The notes under the pieces were generated by a model. It made no database searches and was not told the origin of the DNA. It saw only the letters and a program-made list of their open reading frames with translations. Positions 43,401 through 57,408 of a stretch of DNA of 64,000 nucleotides are shown here, piece by piece. A program made the translations under genes and the position numbers. The DNA is from Cardiocondyla obscurior (taxonomy: Eukaryota > Arthropoda > Insecta > Hymenoptera > Formicidae): positions 3,038,001-3,102,000 of the forward strand of contig NC_091880.1 in assembly GCF_019399895.1 (NCBI RefSeq), given 5' to 3'. How positions within the stretch are numbered: the stretch's first letter is position 1; the number at the start of each line of letters is the position of its first letter.

Positions 43401-46400
43401 GCTTTTTTTACTTGAGGTAAAATTTTCACAGTTATCAGCATGTGACGTATTTCGCATTTTCATTCATGAATCGCCAAAATAACGCCGACGTCATCTTGCA
43501 CGTGTACAGACGATAAATTGTGGTTGAAGCTTACGCAAGGAGAAGAGGATTGGTCGCGGTAAAATAGTCTCGAGAAAAATCTAGGTCGTTAAGCGTCGCG
43601 GCGCCGCGCGGTGTTCAAATGACGCGTCGCCTCGTGACGAATTTCGCGGGCGGCGATAAAATATGCCAGGCGAAACAGTGTTATGCATTTTTGAATTTTC
43701 AATTTTGCAAACTTCTCTCTTTAAAGCCGTAGGCGAAAGGAACCAAATTAAAACGAACGTAAACGCAAAGCGCGACTTATGGACATTAACTGGCATTAAC
43801 CGTGGTTTAACAAGAAATCGTTGATCAAAATTGATGAAACCGGCATTTATTACTTTTCTTTTGTCATCGTTAAATGCGTATTAATAAATTAATCACTGCA
43901 GCTCAGTGTTATTTTGACATATTTAAATTTGACAAGATAACAATCAAAATTTAATATTATTATACGAAATTTGAACGCCAGACTCGATGCAACTGGGTAA
44001 ACGACAGTGATTAACGACATCTATACTATCATAATTATACCACAACACGTAAAAGAAAAGAAAGAAAAAAAAAAAACTTTATCTCTTATAAATGACGCTT
44101 AACCGAATAATAAATTTTAGAGTGGGTGATTAATCGCGTACGAGATCCAGATAATATTTTAGGCCCAAGAGGATACGAATTATCTCCTTCCCTGCGATTA
44201 AACAGTCTCTTCGTCCCAATTTTTATGTAAAACGCAGTCCTGGCACGTTTTTTTTAGGCGCATGAACTAGTAGACGCGGAACGACGCTGAGTAAGCGTCG
44301 ACTTTGCCGTCTTTTCCGGTCGGATACTCGTCTTCCGGTGGTAAGAAAAAAAGAAAGAAAAAAAAAAAATCATATCTTTCTGATTTACTGTTCGGCCAAA
44401 TTTCATCCCGCGTTCTCTAAGCGCGCAGGATTTTCGACCGACAAAAACGCACCGAGCGCGCGCACGCCGCTTCTGGCAAGGCTAGATATCTCTTTTTCGT
44501 TCGCGGGCAATGCGGCAGAAACAGGATCTTCTCATTTACTTTATTATGCACATTGCCTATAAATAACAACGCGCGACATCGAACAACGTTTTACCGTTAT
44601 ACACGGAGGAGCACTTTAAAAGTCCCCGCTATTGTTATATCCCATTATCGATATAGTTAGTGCGAGTACGGATTTATATATGTATAATAATATATATACG
44701 CTGCTCGAAATAAATTCGAATAAAACATTTTTTCTTTTTTTTTTAACTGACGGGTGGGAATTATGAGCAACGTTATTTTCAGCGTTGTCAAATTAGCGTC
44801 GGAAAAGAAGTTTTTTTTTTAATAAAACAGAGGAATCTTCGAAAAGAGTTTCTAATCCGGCGATAAGCGTCCGATGTATAAATAGAAAACGAGCAAGACC
44901 TGCGACAGCCACGTCGCAAAGTGTGAATTTATTGCGCGCTATTATATTAACGGTTTCAAAACCGTGTTTAGTTACCGCTACACTTTTACGGGATCAAAAT
45001 TTTACGAAGTTCCCTGCATGGGATTCGCAAGATGAGATTAACCGCGAAGGTAGGTTGAGTAAACCGCGAGGCACTTCTACTTTATGCAAAGTGACGCGAA
45101 AATATACCGACCTAAAGGCAAAATACAACTTGCTGGCAACTATCACCTACATCATTCCGCTCCGTCGAGCTCGACACCCCTTAATTCTATTCTCTCCGAT
45201 GGCGTCTTTTACGCTTGAGCGAGTAAACGTATCAGCCATATGGCCGAGCGCCGGATGGAAAATATTGTTTCCCCCGAGATGCTATAACGACGACATTCAG
45301 GCGAATCGTCTCCGGAAAGTCCGCGAGGAAGTCGGTCTCGAAATATACAAAGTTTTCCGTAAGCGGGAACGATAATTGAAGTTGCAAGAGGATTAGGAAC
45401 TGTACTTTCCCGCTTGCTTCCGAGATTGACAAAGGAAAATGCATATGCCTCGCGTATAAGTATGTATAATATATGTACAGTTTCGAATACAGATTTATAA
45501 ATTTTATAAAGGAATAAAAAAAAATAATAGGGAAGGAAAAAAAAACGTGAGTTTTGCACGCGAGTCGCAAATGATTAAATAAACGCGGCGTATTAATTAT
45601 CGCATATCTCAGAGACTGATCGCGCGTAACTCGTGCTTCATTGTCTTTTAAAGTAAGGGAGATTTGTCACGATGGCGTTCGCACACGCGTGTCGTATCTC
45701 CCCTTGTCGCGAAGATCAGGATTCTGCGGCATACTTCGTCGCCGGGAAGAATGACCCCATAAAAAGTTCATAAAAGCGCCGCTGCGAGAATATGCCCGGT
45801 ATACCTCGAGCGTGCGGGACTTTAACGCTCTCTTCAGCTACCCCGTCGCAGCGACGGGTCGTATCGCGCTTCCGCGTAGCCGCGACATAATGGACCGAGG
45901 CATCTGCTGGAATTTTCATTTTTCCGGTCGACCTCGCGGAAAATCATAACCCGACGCGCGCCCGACGCCACGGAAAAACGTACGGCTGACCGACGTCGTC
46001 GTCGTCGTCATCGTTGCGCAACATCACAGACACCTCGCAGTTTTGGTTTAGGGTGAAACGCCCGGCAACCCTCTGACACTCCTCACCCCCGCCTGGGTAC
46101 ATAATCGCTAGCCGAGACGCCCCACAACTTTTTTCTTTTTTTTTTTTCTGTTTTTTTTTTTATCTCCCTCGAGAAAAATCGCGGTCATCTAAACAACGTA
46201 CACACCCGTCGTAAAAGATGAGCGATGACGGGGGAAATTTCGAGATTTTGCGAAGAGCCTCCGCGGCCGTTCGTAATTCGGGTAATAATTTTCAGTAATC
46301 CTCATAAAGCGCTTCCTTTTGCAAAAACGTAAACGCGAAGCATAAACTAAACAGTTTTCTGCGGCTTAAACACTTAAATTAAGTCGGATTAACTGTACCG

Positions 46401-49400
46401 GGACGCGTAGCGTTGAGAAATAGGAAACGAAGAGATATATGTACACAACGAATTCAAGTGTCCAGAAATTAGTTTGAGAGACACGCGAAGCGAAAGCGTT
46501 TTGGGTACGTTATTCTCGAGTTTGGCATGGGCTCCGACTGGTTAAATGGTACATCGCAGCGTTCGCATTATAAGTATCTGTACGTAAATCAGCCGGTAGT
46601 ATAACTGACGGTAGCAATAACCGATATCAAGCCGTAGATTGGGCGGCATAATGGCGGATGAAATTTTCATGGCACGGCACATTCGGGGGAGTGAATGTTT
46701 TATCGCAATTGTAGCCAGCAGACAGTGAACCGTTTTTCTCTTTGTCCACCTTCTTTCATACAAACGATTGTATCGATCGTAGCGTAATAGAATGTCCTAG
46801 AGTCACCGTGACATCCATCATTCGCGAACCGTGACAAATTTTGTAGTCAATTCGCTCTGAATGAAAAGTTTATCGCAACTTTATCTCGGCAATCACACAA
46901 GTTATCCATTAAACTCTTGTTAAAGCGAATGGCGTTGGAAATTGAAGAATAAATCTTTGTTTACGCTCACTTCTATTTTACCACGAGGCAAAAATGCTCG
47001 AAGCTCTTCGAATCTTGTTGATAAAATAAATATTAAAATACTTTTAAACACTTTCCTACTCTCGGCATAAAAAGAAAGAAAGAGGAAAAAAAAGACGCAA
47101 TATGAAATACAAATAGGAATCACTGTTACGATAATTAATTTTATTTTTGCACATTTTTTGAATATTGTGAAATTGGTTTATCGTTTTTATATATTTTAAT
47201 ATCTAGTAAAGTATAATTTTATTTTTTTTTACTCAAATTTCTCTCTTACTCCTTCGTTCTCAATTTCGTATTAGATCGCGAGAATGATTCCCCAATCTTC
47301 GAGCAGTTTTGTCGGACTTTCTCGAACGAAGATGTCACGTTCGTGTCTCATATTTTTGCGGGGCGGGACGAAGAAAGAACGCACTTTAAAGTTTAAATTT
47401 CTTCGCGGTGCCTCTCACCTACGCGTCATCGCTCGCGTAAATCGAAAGTTCAACTACAACGATAGGTTTCAAAGTTGTGCTCTCCCGGCTGTTTCTTCGA
47501 AACTGGTTGAGAAGTCGGAGTCGCGGATCACAATGAACATTCAATTTCCCGGCGTCGTTAAACCGCATGTGAAAAGGGCCAGAACGAGTATCGATCCTTC
47601 AATCGCTCTTTTCGCGTATATCCATTGAAGTGAAAAAGAATGAATCAAGGGGATTCATAAAACTGTCTACGCATGCCGGCCAATGTGAAAGAATTTAAAA
47701 AGAAAATTCCATCGATTATTTATTATACGGACGCGCTCGGAAAATATAATTGCGCCGGCGAAAAAAAAAAAAAAAAAGAAAGAAAGAGAAATATCCCGAG
47801 CTTGAATAAATTCGTTAACTTATTTGTAACATTTATAATTTGACGAAAATAACGCGTTCTTGTAATAGAGATAAAATTAAAATCAAAGAAAACTCCAGGG
47901 CACGAGTTCGAGAAAAGCATGAAATAGAGATACGTAGAATATCAGAGGCAAGAGGAAAAATATCCTCTCAAATCCAACATAGGTCATTGAGAAGCCTCGA
48001 CCGAACCACGTGATATTGAAGACGGACGCGGGCAAAGCGGGCGCAGCGAAAGGAGCGGCTGCTTTTAAATCGCTGAACATGAATAGGAGTGAAAAAGGCC
48101 GGCGTTGCGAGGTAGAAGACACGCATGCATCTGAGGTAGTGCGGCTCAAAGCACTCGATAGTGTAGACCGCGTTATCAAAACTAGAATTCCCGGCATTAC
48201 GCGAGCGTGCCAAAAATTCGAAAAATTCAGGAAATCAAAATAGATAAAACGCACAACGACCGCGCGACCGTTCGGCGACTCGAATAATTTCACGAGCGCG
48301 AGAGTCAAGTGCGCGGATTTTCCATACTACCAACCGCGAAGCCAAGGGAGAGAAGGGTCGGGGGAGGGAAAGAGCGAATAAGAGGAAAAGAGGAAAAATC
48401 CGGTTGGTATCAAGAGGGGCACAAAAAAAAAAGGAAAAAAAGAAGACGGAAAAATGCGATATTACGAGTTTATACCGGATTTCCTGAGCCGGTACAAGAG
48501 TTTGTTCGGGTTCGAGTATTCGATTTTAAACCATCCCTCCTGGGCCAGCATAACCGTACCGCACTATCCGTACCTTTTTCCCGGCCGCTCGACAGTGGGC
48601 ACTCATGAAAATATATTGCACTTTCTACCGCGGTTTACACGTTGCATTCTCTGACAATTGGATTGAAAATCGATCCCACGCGATTGCGTTATTGAAGCCG
48701 ACAGCCGGGCATCTCGCAGAGAGACAGGATGATACTTCTTATCGTCTGCTTGTCCCTCCCTCTTATCTCCTTCGAGATATACGCGAATCTCTTGCCATAG
48801 AAGCAACAATTTAAACCCTTAAATCGTTATCGAAACCTCCTCGATTCCGTTTTCAATCTCTTTCGGGACAACCGACTTTAATTATTTTTCAACCTTTCGA
48901 TCATAACGCCGCATGGCATTCTAAACATTAATTCTTTATTAAATATTTATTGCGACAATATTCCATTCGTCGTATAAAATTAATTAATAAGTTTTTGTAT
49001 ATCGCGTTGTCGAATTATTCCGATTTCAAATAACGGTGTTGGGATCATTATCATTGAACAATTCTACATAATTATTAAAAGACACAGTTTTAATAAACTT
49101 GAAATAATTTTCATAAATGGTTTCTAGATATTTATTTGACACTTCTCGGCACCGTAACGCATATTATGCGGTGATATTATATGATATTATATTACATTCG
49201 CGGCAAAGGATTAACGGAATTCATATGACGGAATTATATTATTATTTAATGCGATTATTTATATAACATGCACTCTGTGTGCACTTCTCGTTATTAATTG
49301 ATAATTTTCGTTAATTGGTAATCCTTTATATAGCTTGCCAAATAAATAATTTTGTCCCAAAAACTTTTCTTGCTGCGAAAAAAAAAAAATGAAAGAAAAA

Positions 49401-51524
49401 AAAAAATGTCGTTTTCGTTTAGCATTAAAAATTTGAAAATGAAATCCACGCTGCAGCTTCGCTGCAAACTCGCAGCTATTTGACTATCGTAATGGCGATT
49501 TGCAAATATTCTAAATTGATCGACGCAAAATACTAACTAATTAATGGCGTCGCTCCTGAAAGCGCATATGCAATCAAATGGGCCATCCGCGTTTCTGCAA
49601 TACACCCTTTTACGTATACACCCGCTTTCGTCAAAGTGCCTCGCTTCAAAAACGTCGACGCATTACCACAAATCCGTATAGGCAATCCCCGCGGTGCGAA
49701 AAAGGTAGTTTTATTACGAACGTGTGAGCAGTTTAACGTCGCGCGACGTGATTCATCCACGGTCGATTCTAGTCTGCGTACGCCATTTGAATTAATCCGG
49801 AGAAAAAAAAAAAAGAGAGAGAAATAAATGTTTTGCGCAACACGAAGCTTTTATTATGTGAAAAATCCAACTTGTCGATTTAAAACAAAAAAGAGAACAA
49901 AAAAAAATTTTTTTTTAAGCATTGCAGTGGCTCGTTCTTGCACTACTACCGTCGCGATTGAACAACGCGGTGTGTTTGTGTTTGGAATTTGCAGAGGCAC
50001 AGAATTTTGTTAAAATAAACTGTTCGTTTCATCTCCGGCTTACGCGACGCAATTTTTTTTTTTTTTGGCTTTTCCTCTTTGCCCCTTACAACCTCGACCA
50101 ACGTTCGCAAGGACAAGGACGTCGGGAAGTACGGGATCGACCCTGATTCTCCCTTCGTAGAACGTGCGTTTGATACGCGTGTCGAACCGACGCGTGCTCA
50201 CGCCGATGTTGCCACCGCTAGAATGAATGACGTTAAATTTAACGCTGCCAATTTATCGAGGCTTGCAGCAGCCTTGTTCTCGTCGCGTATGCGCGTACGG
50301 CATGCTCGAGTTTAATTCACATTCGCGCTTATACGATGACGGTTTTATGGTAGCCGTGATATCGCGGCGTGACACTGTGAAATTTTGATTAAAGGAAAGC
50401 TCGACGTCACGACAGCGCGGGGAATGTAATCGCGAATTTGTACAACGCGATTTATCATTGCTATTATTCATTATTATTATTTTTTTTTTTTTTTCTGTTT
50501 CATAAGCGAGAGTAGCTATTTTGTGAAAAGCGAAAGCGAAGGACCAATAGTAAAATAGAGCGTTCGAGGATGAAATCTTTGAAATGAAAGAGTTGATGGT
50601 ACAAATTATTTATCATATCTCTTTTCCTACACGCGGATATTTTTATCTTTTTTTTTTTTTATGGAAACATTTTTCACTCGTCACTCGTTAATGAATTATT
50701 TTCAACAAATTTATTCAGAGCGCGTTTAAATACAAAAGTTACAGATTTTCGTTGAAGGGAAATTAGAGAATATACCGTTTTTCGCTGTCAGAAATTACGG
50801 AGATATCGCTTATTAATAAGAAAAAATGGTGTAAAAGCAGCCAATTTGGAGGACGAGAAGAGATATGTTAATTCCTTTCGCTTTGACGGCGATAACGAAT
50901 ACGTCGCTCGAACGCGGGATAAAAATCTCGCTCATGTTATATTCTCGCGTTTTATCATACGCGAATATGTAAAATACTTGTTTCACGGACGATTTATTAA
51001 AATCTATGGGTGCACGTGACGCGGACGCGGTGTATTTTTTAGTAAATATACACGTTTTACGGATTTATCACCAATATACTAAAATCACGACGTGATAAAG
51101 GACGATTACCGCGCCGCAACTGAGCGCAATCAAAATTTCTGCATACGAACACATGCGCCGCCCACGTTTCCGGGCGGGGATTTTTGACGTGGTTTCCGGC
51201 CACGGGAGCCTTGCCGAAAATGGATTCCCGCCGTTCGACCGGCCGCGAATTACCATTCCGGAAATGAATATTTTGTCATTAACTTTGCACGATTCCATTG
51301 TAGTAATTGCGAACACTTCCGGGCAGCGGGTGCCAAACCGCATAGCGCTACAATCAATTACGACGGCGTCATGCCACGCTCTATATATTATGCAGGACGT
51401 CGAATGTCCTGTCAAATAATACCTATACGTTTGTAATCAGACTACGTGCTACTAGTGCGAACGTTCGAGTCATTTGAAGGTTCGTTCATAGCAAAATTTT
51501 CGAGAAGAGATATCTTTCGAAACA

Positions 51525-51555
<31 letters not shown>

Positions 51556-52864
51556 AAATATATATAAACATATGTAAGAATATATTAATGAGTCGTATAT
51601 GTGAAAGCGACTTGTAAAAGCAGAGAGATAAAAGACTTAGGAATCGTAAGCCGGTAGATCGACAGATATTCGATAAAAATTGCGATAGGTGTAAAAAAAA
51701 AGAAAAAAACAATCCCTGGATACATAATTTAATCGACTAATCCAACGAAAAGTTTTCTCAGTACGATTTTGCAATAACGCCTGCTATCATTTGGCATTAG
51801 GCGCAATTTAAATGTGTAATTATTAGAACTTTTATCGGACCGTGAATCATTTTAAGCGACACGAATAATCTTCGTTACAAAGAGAACGGGAACTGCGTGA
51901 ATTTCTTTCTTTCTTTTTTTTTACCTCGTTACAGCAGACGATAATAATATTTTTACCGTAACGCAGTTTGATTCATTACATTTTCCTAAAGAGCTTATTC
52001 ACAGCTTATCCTCGTTGCCGATGCGCTAATTTGCCGGACTTTTGTTTATTCTGACGCCATTATGAGCAAATGAGAAATACAAAATACGTCGCGCACGCAC
52101 ACGCCTTTTCATTCCTATATCGAAAGCATTGAAAGAGGCTCGTTTGCAATATCGAAAATCAACATTACGTTACAGGAATACATTGTTACAGAGTTTTCCC
52201 CTCCCGCTGTTACACAGCTGTCGCGTGAAAATTGATCAGTGTATTAATCCCGGTATTAGCGCCAATTCGGCGCCGCTAATTGGTCGGCTCGAAATCCAAG
52301 CCAGGCTTAAATTTTATACCGAATCCGCGTTTCGGTTGCGTCACACGTGGCCGCGCGGCGGCTTTAAAGTCGAGATAACAACGCGGAGAAAAAAAAAATA
52401 TATTTTCGTTTCCGGCGATACACACCCGACCAAACGCGGTCCTCTTTAGTGTTTACTCGTCCCAGTGGGTTTCCCCTGGACGATTTATTAAAACCAGTCC
52501 CCCCCGAATACGCTCATTGCGGTACCTCGCGGTGAAAAACCCACCGATGTCGATTACACCCGAAGCTCGGCCGCGGCGGCACGTAGGCGAGCGCGACGGA
52601 AAAAGTTTCGACGCGGTCGAAAGTAACGAGTAATTAACAATTAAAAAGCATGCCCGTTAAATCTGTCCGGCCGCGCGTGTAGGGGAAGTGATGCGATAAA
52701 TAATTTTGTAGGTATCGAATTAGTGTAGCGTCGGTTAAAATAAAAAATTAAATTATAATAGCCCGTCGTCAGGTAAATACGCGCTTTTTGTCTTTTTTTT
52801 TTTTTAATAATTTTTTTATGATAATTATAATTGTGTTATCAGTTTACTTACATTTGCTGCCTCC

Positions 52865-52884
52865 GGTTAGGTTAGGTTAGGTTA
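52865..52884 (+). repeat. Interstitial telomere-like repeat (GGTTA)4
   Basis: Four perfect GGTTA units, the TTAGG insect telomere repeat, in the middle of single-copy sequence. A TTCC-rich microsatellite follows at about 52890-52920. Confidence 0.85.
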
Positions 52885-54400
52885 TTTTGCATCCTTCCTT
52901 CCGTCCTTCCTTCCTTCCTGTCTTTCGTAGCGGTATTCCGGATTATCCTGACGTGTTGTAGCTCTGCTCTTTTTTTTATGATCACTATCACTAATCACTG
53001 ACGCTATCACTCGAGATATGAACGGCCGTAAGAATGACGGTGGATTATCGCGGCGATTTTTTACGACAGAAAGAAGCGCGACGATCATTCGTTATATAAA
53101 TTTACGTTCTTCACTCCGCGGAGTTCTTCACTCGAGTCGTCCTCGATTCCGACAAAAGAAACTTGCCGTCGATGAATAGCGAAGTCTAAGTCTCAAAAAT
53201 CACTTGCTCGAAACGACAATCCCGGCCGCGACGAAGAAGGCGCGCTAGGTGCAGATGACGTCACGGTCCGAAGTTGGCGGTCGCCGGAACTTGCCGGAGA
53301 AAATTATAATGGAAGCCGGGGGTCGGAGATGCCCGACGCAACTCCCGCGTAATTCACGTCGAACGCTTCGCGCGCTCCATCCGCTACATAACCTTGTCGT
53401 TACGTACTTTTTCGTAGCACGAAACGAGGCACAAAGCGATGAGTACGATGGCACAGGCGTATGAAAAATTATCGCTCGTCCCCGAGTCGACTACGTCGAC
53501 ACTAATTCGAACGCGAAAGCTTCCTACCCGCGGTCAAAAATACGCGTAATCGCAGAGCGATTAGAAACACGTCCTCAAACTCGAGCCTCCGCGGCTAGAC
53601 TGACGTGACTGACTGCTAGAGATTTCGGCCCTCGCAGAAAAAGAGACGATCGCGGCGAAAGTAAGACAAGGATAGTCAATAGGCCCGATCGTCGATTGAA
53701 CGTTGTCCTTCTCGCGAAGGAGAATTACCGAAGCGTCGCACCTCGATGTCGAGTTTGTTCGCGTTCTCTTCGACGCTCGAGAAGCGTCGTTCTTCGATGC
53801 ATGGACCCGTTAAAAATTTTATGCCCGCTGTTTTTTTTTTCTTCCCTCGTAACGTGAATAAAGTGTTACGAGTTTCGCTTAATGACGTACGCGAGATCTC
53901 TTCAATTGAAAAGTCGTTAGGACGGGGAGAGTTGGGGGACGCGATATATCTCCGGGTCCGCGGTATCTCTCGGCGATGGAAGGAGATGCAACTATTTCGA
54001 TTCACATTAATCAAGATTCGGTAGAGAGAGAGAGGGAGGGAAAAGAGGGAGGCTCGTTCTCGCGTGCAGCCTCGCAAACGCACGCCGCTCGCGCACGTGA
54101 GCATAACGCCGACTGGAAACTTCGGTGCCAACTATTCATTCGACTACGGATTAAAGAGGGGTACGGGCGCCGGGGAAAAGGGGGAAAGGAGGGAACGAGC
54201 AGGGAACGGGGGGCGGTTCGCAGAGGCGTTTAAACTTACGTCGGAATCCTTCGCGTTACCTCGTCGGTGCTCATAAATCAGGCAACTTTACAGAACGCCC
54301 TTAGCCGACGACATCGTCGCTTTCGTCGGGTACACAGGCTCTCACGAAGGACTCGAGTGTTACGAGCCGACTTTGCAGTTTTCAAGTTTCGCTAATAAGA

Positions 54401-54420
54401 GGGAGGGAGGGAGGGGAGGG
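54401..54420 (+). other. Canonical G-quadruplex motif
   Basis: Five G runs of 3-4 bases separated by single A bases, followed by further G runs to about 54436. No gene context to assign a role. Confidence 0.7.
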
Positions 54421-54835
54421 TAGTAGGAAGGGGGTGTTCTTTGCGCTTGACGCTATCGGCCCTTTACGCCTATGTTTCCCCATCAAATTTATCATCTCGT
54501 CTAAGTGGCTTGGTGCGGCGGGAATATACATCCGGTAAATTAAGTCAATTAATTATCTCTATACGCTAAAGCGAACTATTTTTTATCGTCATCGTCGCGG
54601 CGCTGTTCGTTATGACGTCTATGCAGCGCGTATAATTTCTGCCCCTCTTAAAATATTATGCTTCTATCGACGAGAGATTTCATTCCGATATTTTGGGTTA
54701 AAACGCAGAAACGATCGATAATCGCATCGAAATGTGATTCTAGCTCATTACTACGGCCGTTTGCTCGCTCAAAGAGATTCAATCACCCTTGGGGAGGGAA
54801 TTGGAAGGTATTTGAGAGTGCGAACGAAGCTGATA

Positions 54836-54868
54836 CGAGAGAGAGAGAAAGAGAGAAAAAGAGAGAGA
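54836..54868. repeat. (GA)n-rich microsatellite
   Basis: GAGA-type purine repeat with AAA interruptions; such tracts can bind GAGA factor in insects, but no promoter context is visible. Confidence 0.8.
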
Positions 54869-56692
54869 ACGCTGATAAAAGAAAGCTTGATACAGGGCGT
54901 AGGCAATATACATTTACATACCATATATGCATATACATTTACATACCATAATTGCGGATGAAATGGTGAGCGCTGTGCGATCTTGATGTTACGATCGGCA
55001 GTGAGCTATACGGTTTAATAATTACAAGGATATTTCAAGTCGACCGGGAACATGTTTCGATCGGCCAGCGCGAGTCAAATAAAAGTTTTACGTTTTGCAT
55101 GGCTGGGCTAAAAGCTCGGCTGTTATAGTTTTGTGTCTCATTAACAATTCCGTTTATCTTTCCTCCCTTGATTTTACTCCGTCTGTCAAGTGATAATCAA
55201 ATAGTCCGTTCGTGTTGCATTTTTTTTTTTCTTTTTTTTTTCCGCGCTGGAGATACAATGGGGAAAATCCATCAAACTGAAATTTGGGCATCGGAAACGT
55301 TTAGCCGATTGGTATTTCCAATGCATGTAACATCAAGGGACACGGTAGTTTTTAATTTCCAAACTCGTCCGAATTAAAGTGACTAATAAATCAGATTACG
55401 ACGACCCGTCTCGATGCGTTCTATATTCCGTGCGATTTTTAGGAAATGAATTAATATCAGAAATAAATCACAGGGAGATATTGAGATTATTTGCTTCCCT
55501 CGAGGCTTCTCTTGCTTGGAAAGACTGACTCGTCGAAAACGACGGTAAACCACCCCTTCATGTTCTCTAGCTCTTGTTGCTAAATGTTTCAACGTCTTTC
55601 GTTGAAAAAAATTAAGAATATATTAAAAAATTCACGACTTCTCAAGTCCATATCTATCTATTTAATTCTCAAAAATTTGTCGCGTTCGACAAGTGGCTAA
55701 TTTATTGCCGTTAGAAAGTCGCTCGGGAGCTCGCCGAGCGCACCTGCTAACATTTTTTGTCGGTTAATTCTTGGAAATGCGTCGAGCTCGGCGTTTCTGA
55801 GAATTTAGTCCGCGCGGAGTCAGGTGTCCTATCCGTGCAAGATGGACAGTGTCCGAGCCAATCAACGATCGAGCCTAATCGCGTGTCTCACTTTTTACGC
55901 GGTTGCCTGCCTTGCTCTAAACCTACCCCCTCCATCAATTGCGGCCCAATTTCGGCAGGTTTCACGGTCAATTCAGTCTAGTTGCGGAGACTCGGGCGCG
56001 AGGACGTACTTTTAATCGCTCCGCAATTACGCGTAAATTTCTCCGCGGATAGGAAGTATCGCACACGAACGATTGTCGACGTCGTCGAGTAGCGAACGAT
56101 AGGTCATCTTCTGTACATTTGTGTGCTTCTATTTATCGCGTTTATCTTGCGCCTCGGAAAAGTAAATTGCGGGCATATCGTCGAAGCGCCCGGAACACTC
56201 GGCCTGAAGGAGGCGTTGCGTCCGGAATATCGCGGCCCGCTTCACTCTCGCTGCTGGCTGCGATTCTCGAAGTCGAACTAATCGACGTCGCATGTAATCG
56301 GGCGTCACTTGTGCACGAAGAAGAAGATCCTCCATGTCGTTCATTTCGCCAAAGAAACCTAATCAAAAATTCAAAAGCGACGCTTGGACCTCGCCTCGCT
56401 CGTCTTCACATCGAAGTTAGTTTCTCGTCCGCGATCAAGGACGCCTCGAGTGTGGACTCATCCGAAGAAATCACTACAAACGTCAAGAATATAAATTCGA
56501 ACAATAGATAACCGTCCGTCGCGTTTAGTTTCAATCGTCAAAAAATGTCGCGTAATTTATCGTAATTTCTTTTTCGGTCGTTCGTTCACCGAGCGAGTGT
56601 CAGGGTTAGTGTAATTATAATAAAAGTGAGTGACAGTACGAAGTGAATGAAGGACTATATCAACTCGGGATAATCCAGAACACCGTCACAGA

Positions 56693-56730
56693 AAGAAGGA
56701 AGGAAGGAAGGAAGGAAGGAAGGAAGGAAA
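56693..56730. repeat. (GGAA)n microsatellite
   Basis: About nine GGAA/GAAG units with flanking AAAG variants. Confidence 0.9.
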
Positions 56731-57376
56731 GAACGAGCCGACGAACGAACGAAAGAAAGAAAAAAGGAAAGTGCCGTCCGGGAGACACAAATGTACATGA
56801 AGCAACGCGTCCGCTATCGGCAAGTCATTTTATTACTTTGCGTTTCACTATTCGTTTCACTCCTATCGCGATCTATTATTAACGCATGTAAAAAAGAAAA
56901 AAAAAACGAATAAACCGTCGTTCAATTCGCAATTTATCTAGATCGAATGATGAACTTGCGGAAATCACACTCGTGTGCAAGCTAAATAGATTCCCCGCGT
57001 GTCTTTTTCGAGTAACAAGTCGCCGATTACGCTAGCTTCGTACAACACGATACACGATGCTGCGAACGTGGCGCAGGTTTAATTTTCCGACGTGCTAGGA
57101 AGAAAAAAAAAAAAGCGGGAGGGAATAATTAATTACAACTCGAAGAGCTCGCAACGTCCTCGCGCTATCGCGCAGAAGTATAATTCATTTAATATTGAAT
57201 AAACTTAAACTTTAGTCACTTTAATTCTTTTCGAAATATCGACACCGCGAGCAATCGTGAAATATGCCTATTTATTTCCGTGCCATTGCTCGTAATGCGG
57301 GAGAAAATAAAACAAACGATTCAACGACTTTATTATAACATACATAGACCCCGTCGTTTTTTTCCTCGTCTCCTAT

Positions 57377-57381
<5 letters not shown>

Positions 57382-57408
<27 letters not shown>
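57382..57408. repeat. Poly-A tract (27)
   Basis: Uninterrupted run of 27 A with no target-site duplication that I can see. Confidence 0.85.

Noticed and set aside
44923..45375. 150-codon open frame on the plus strand with overlapping minus-strand frames of 112-116 codons
   Set aside because: Frames on both strands over the same bases, mixed composition and no family resemblance point to chance.
56119..56511. 130-codon frame on the plus strand
   Set aside because: CpG-rich stretch open in several frames at once; no domain, no splice evidence.
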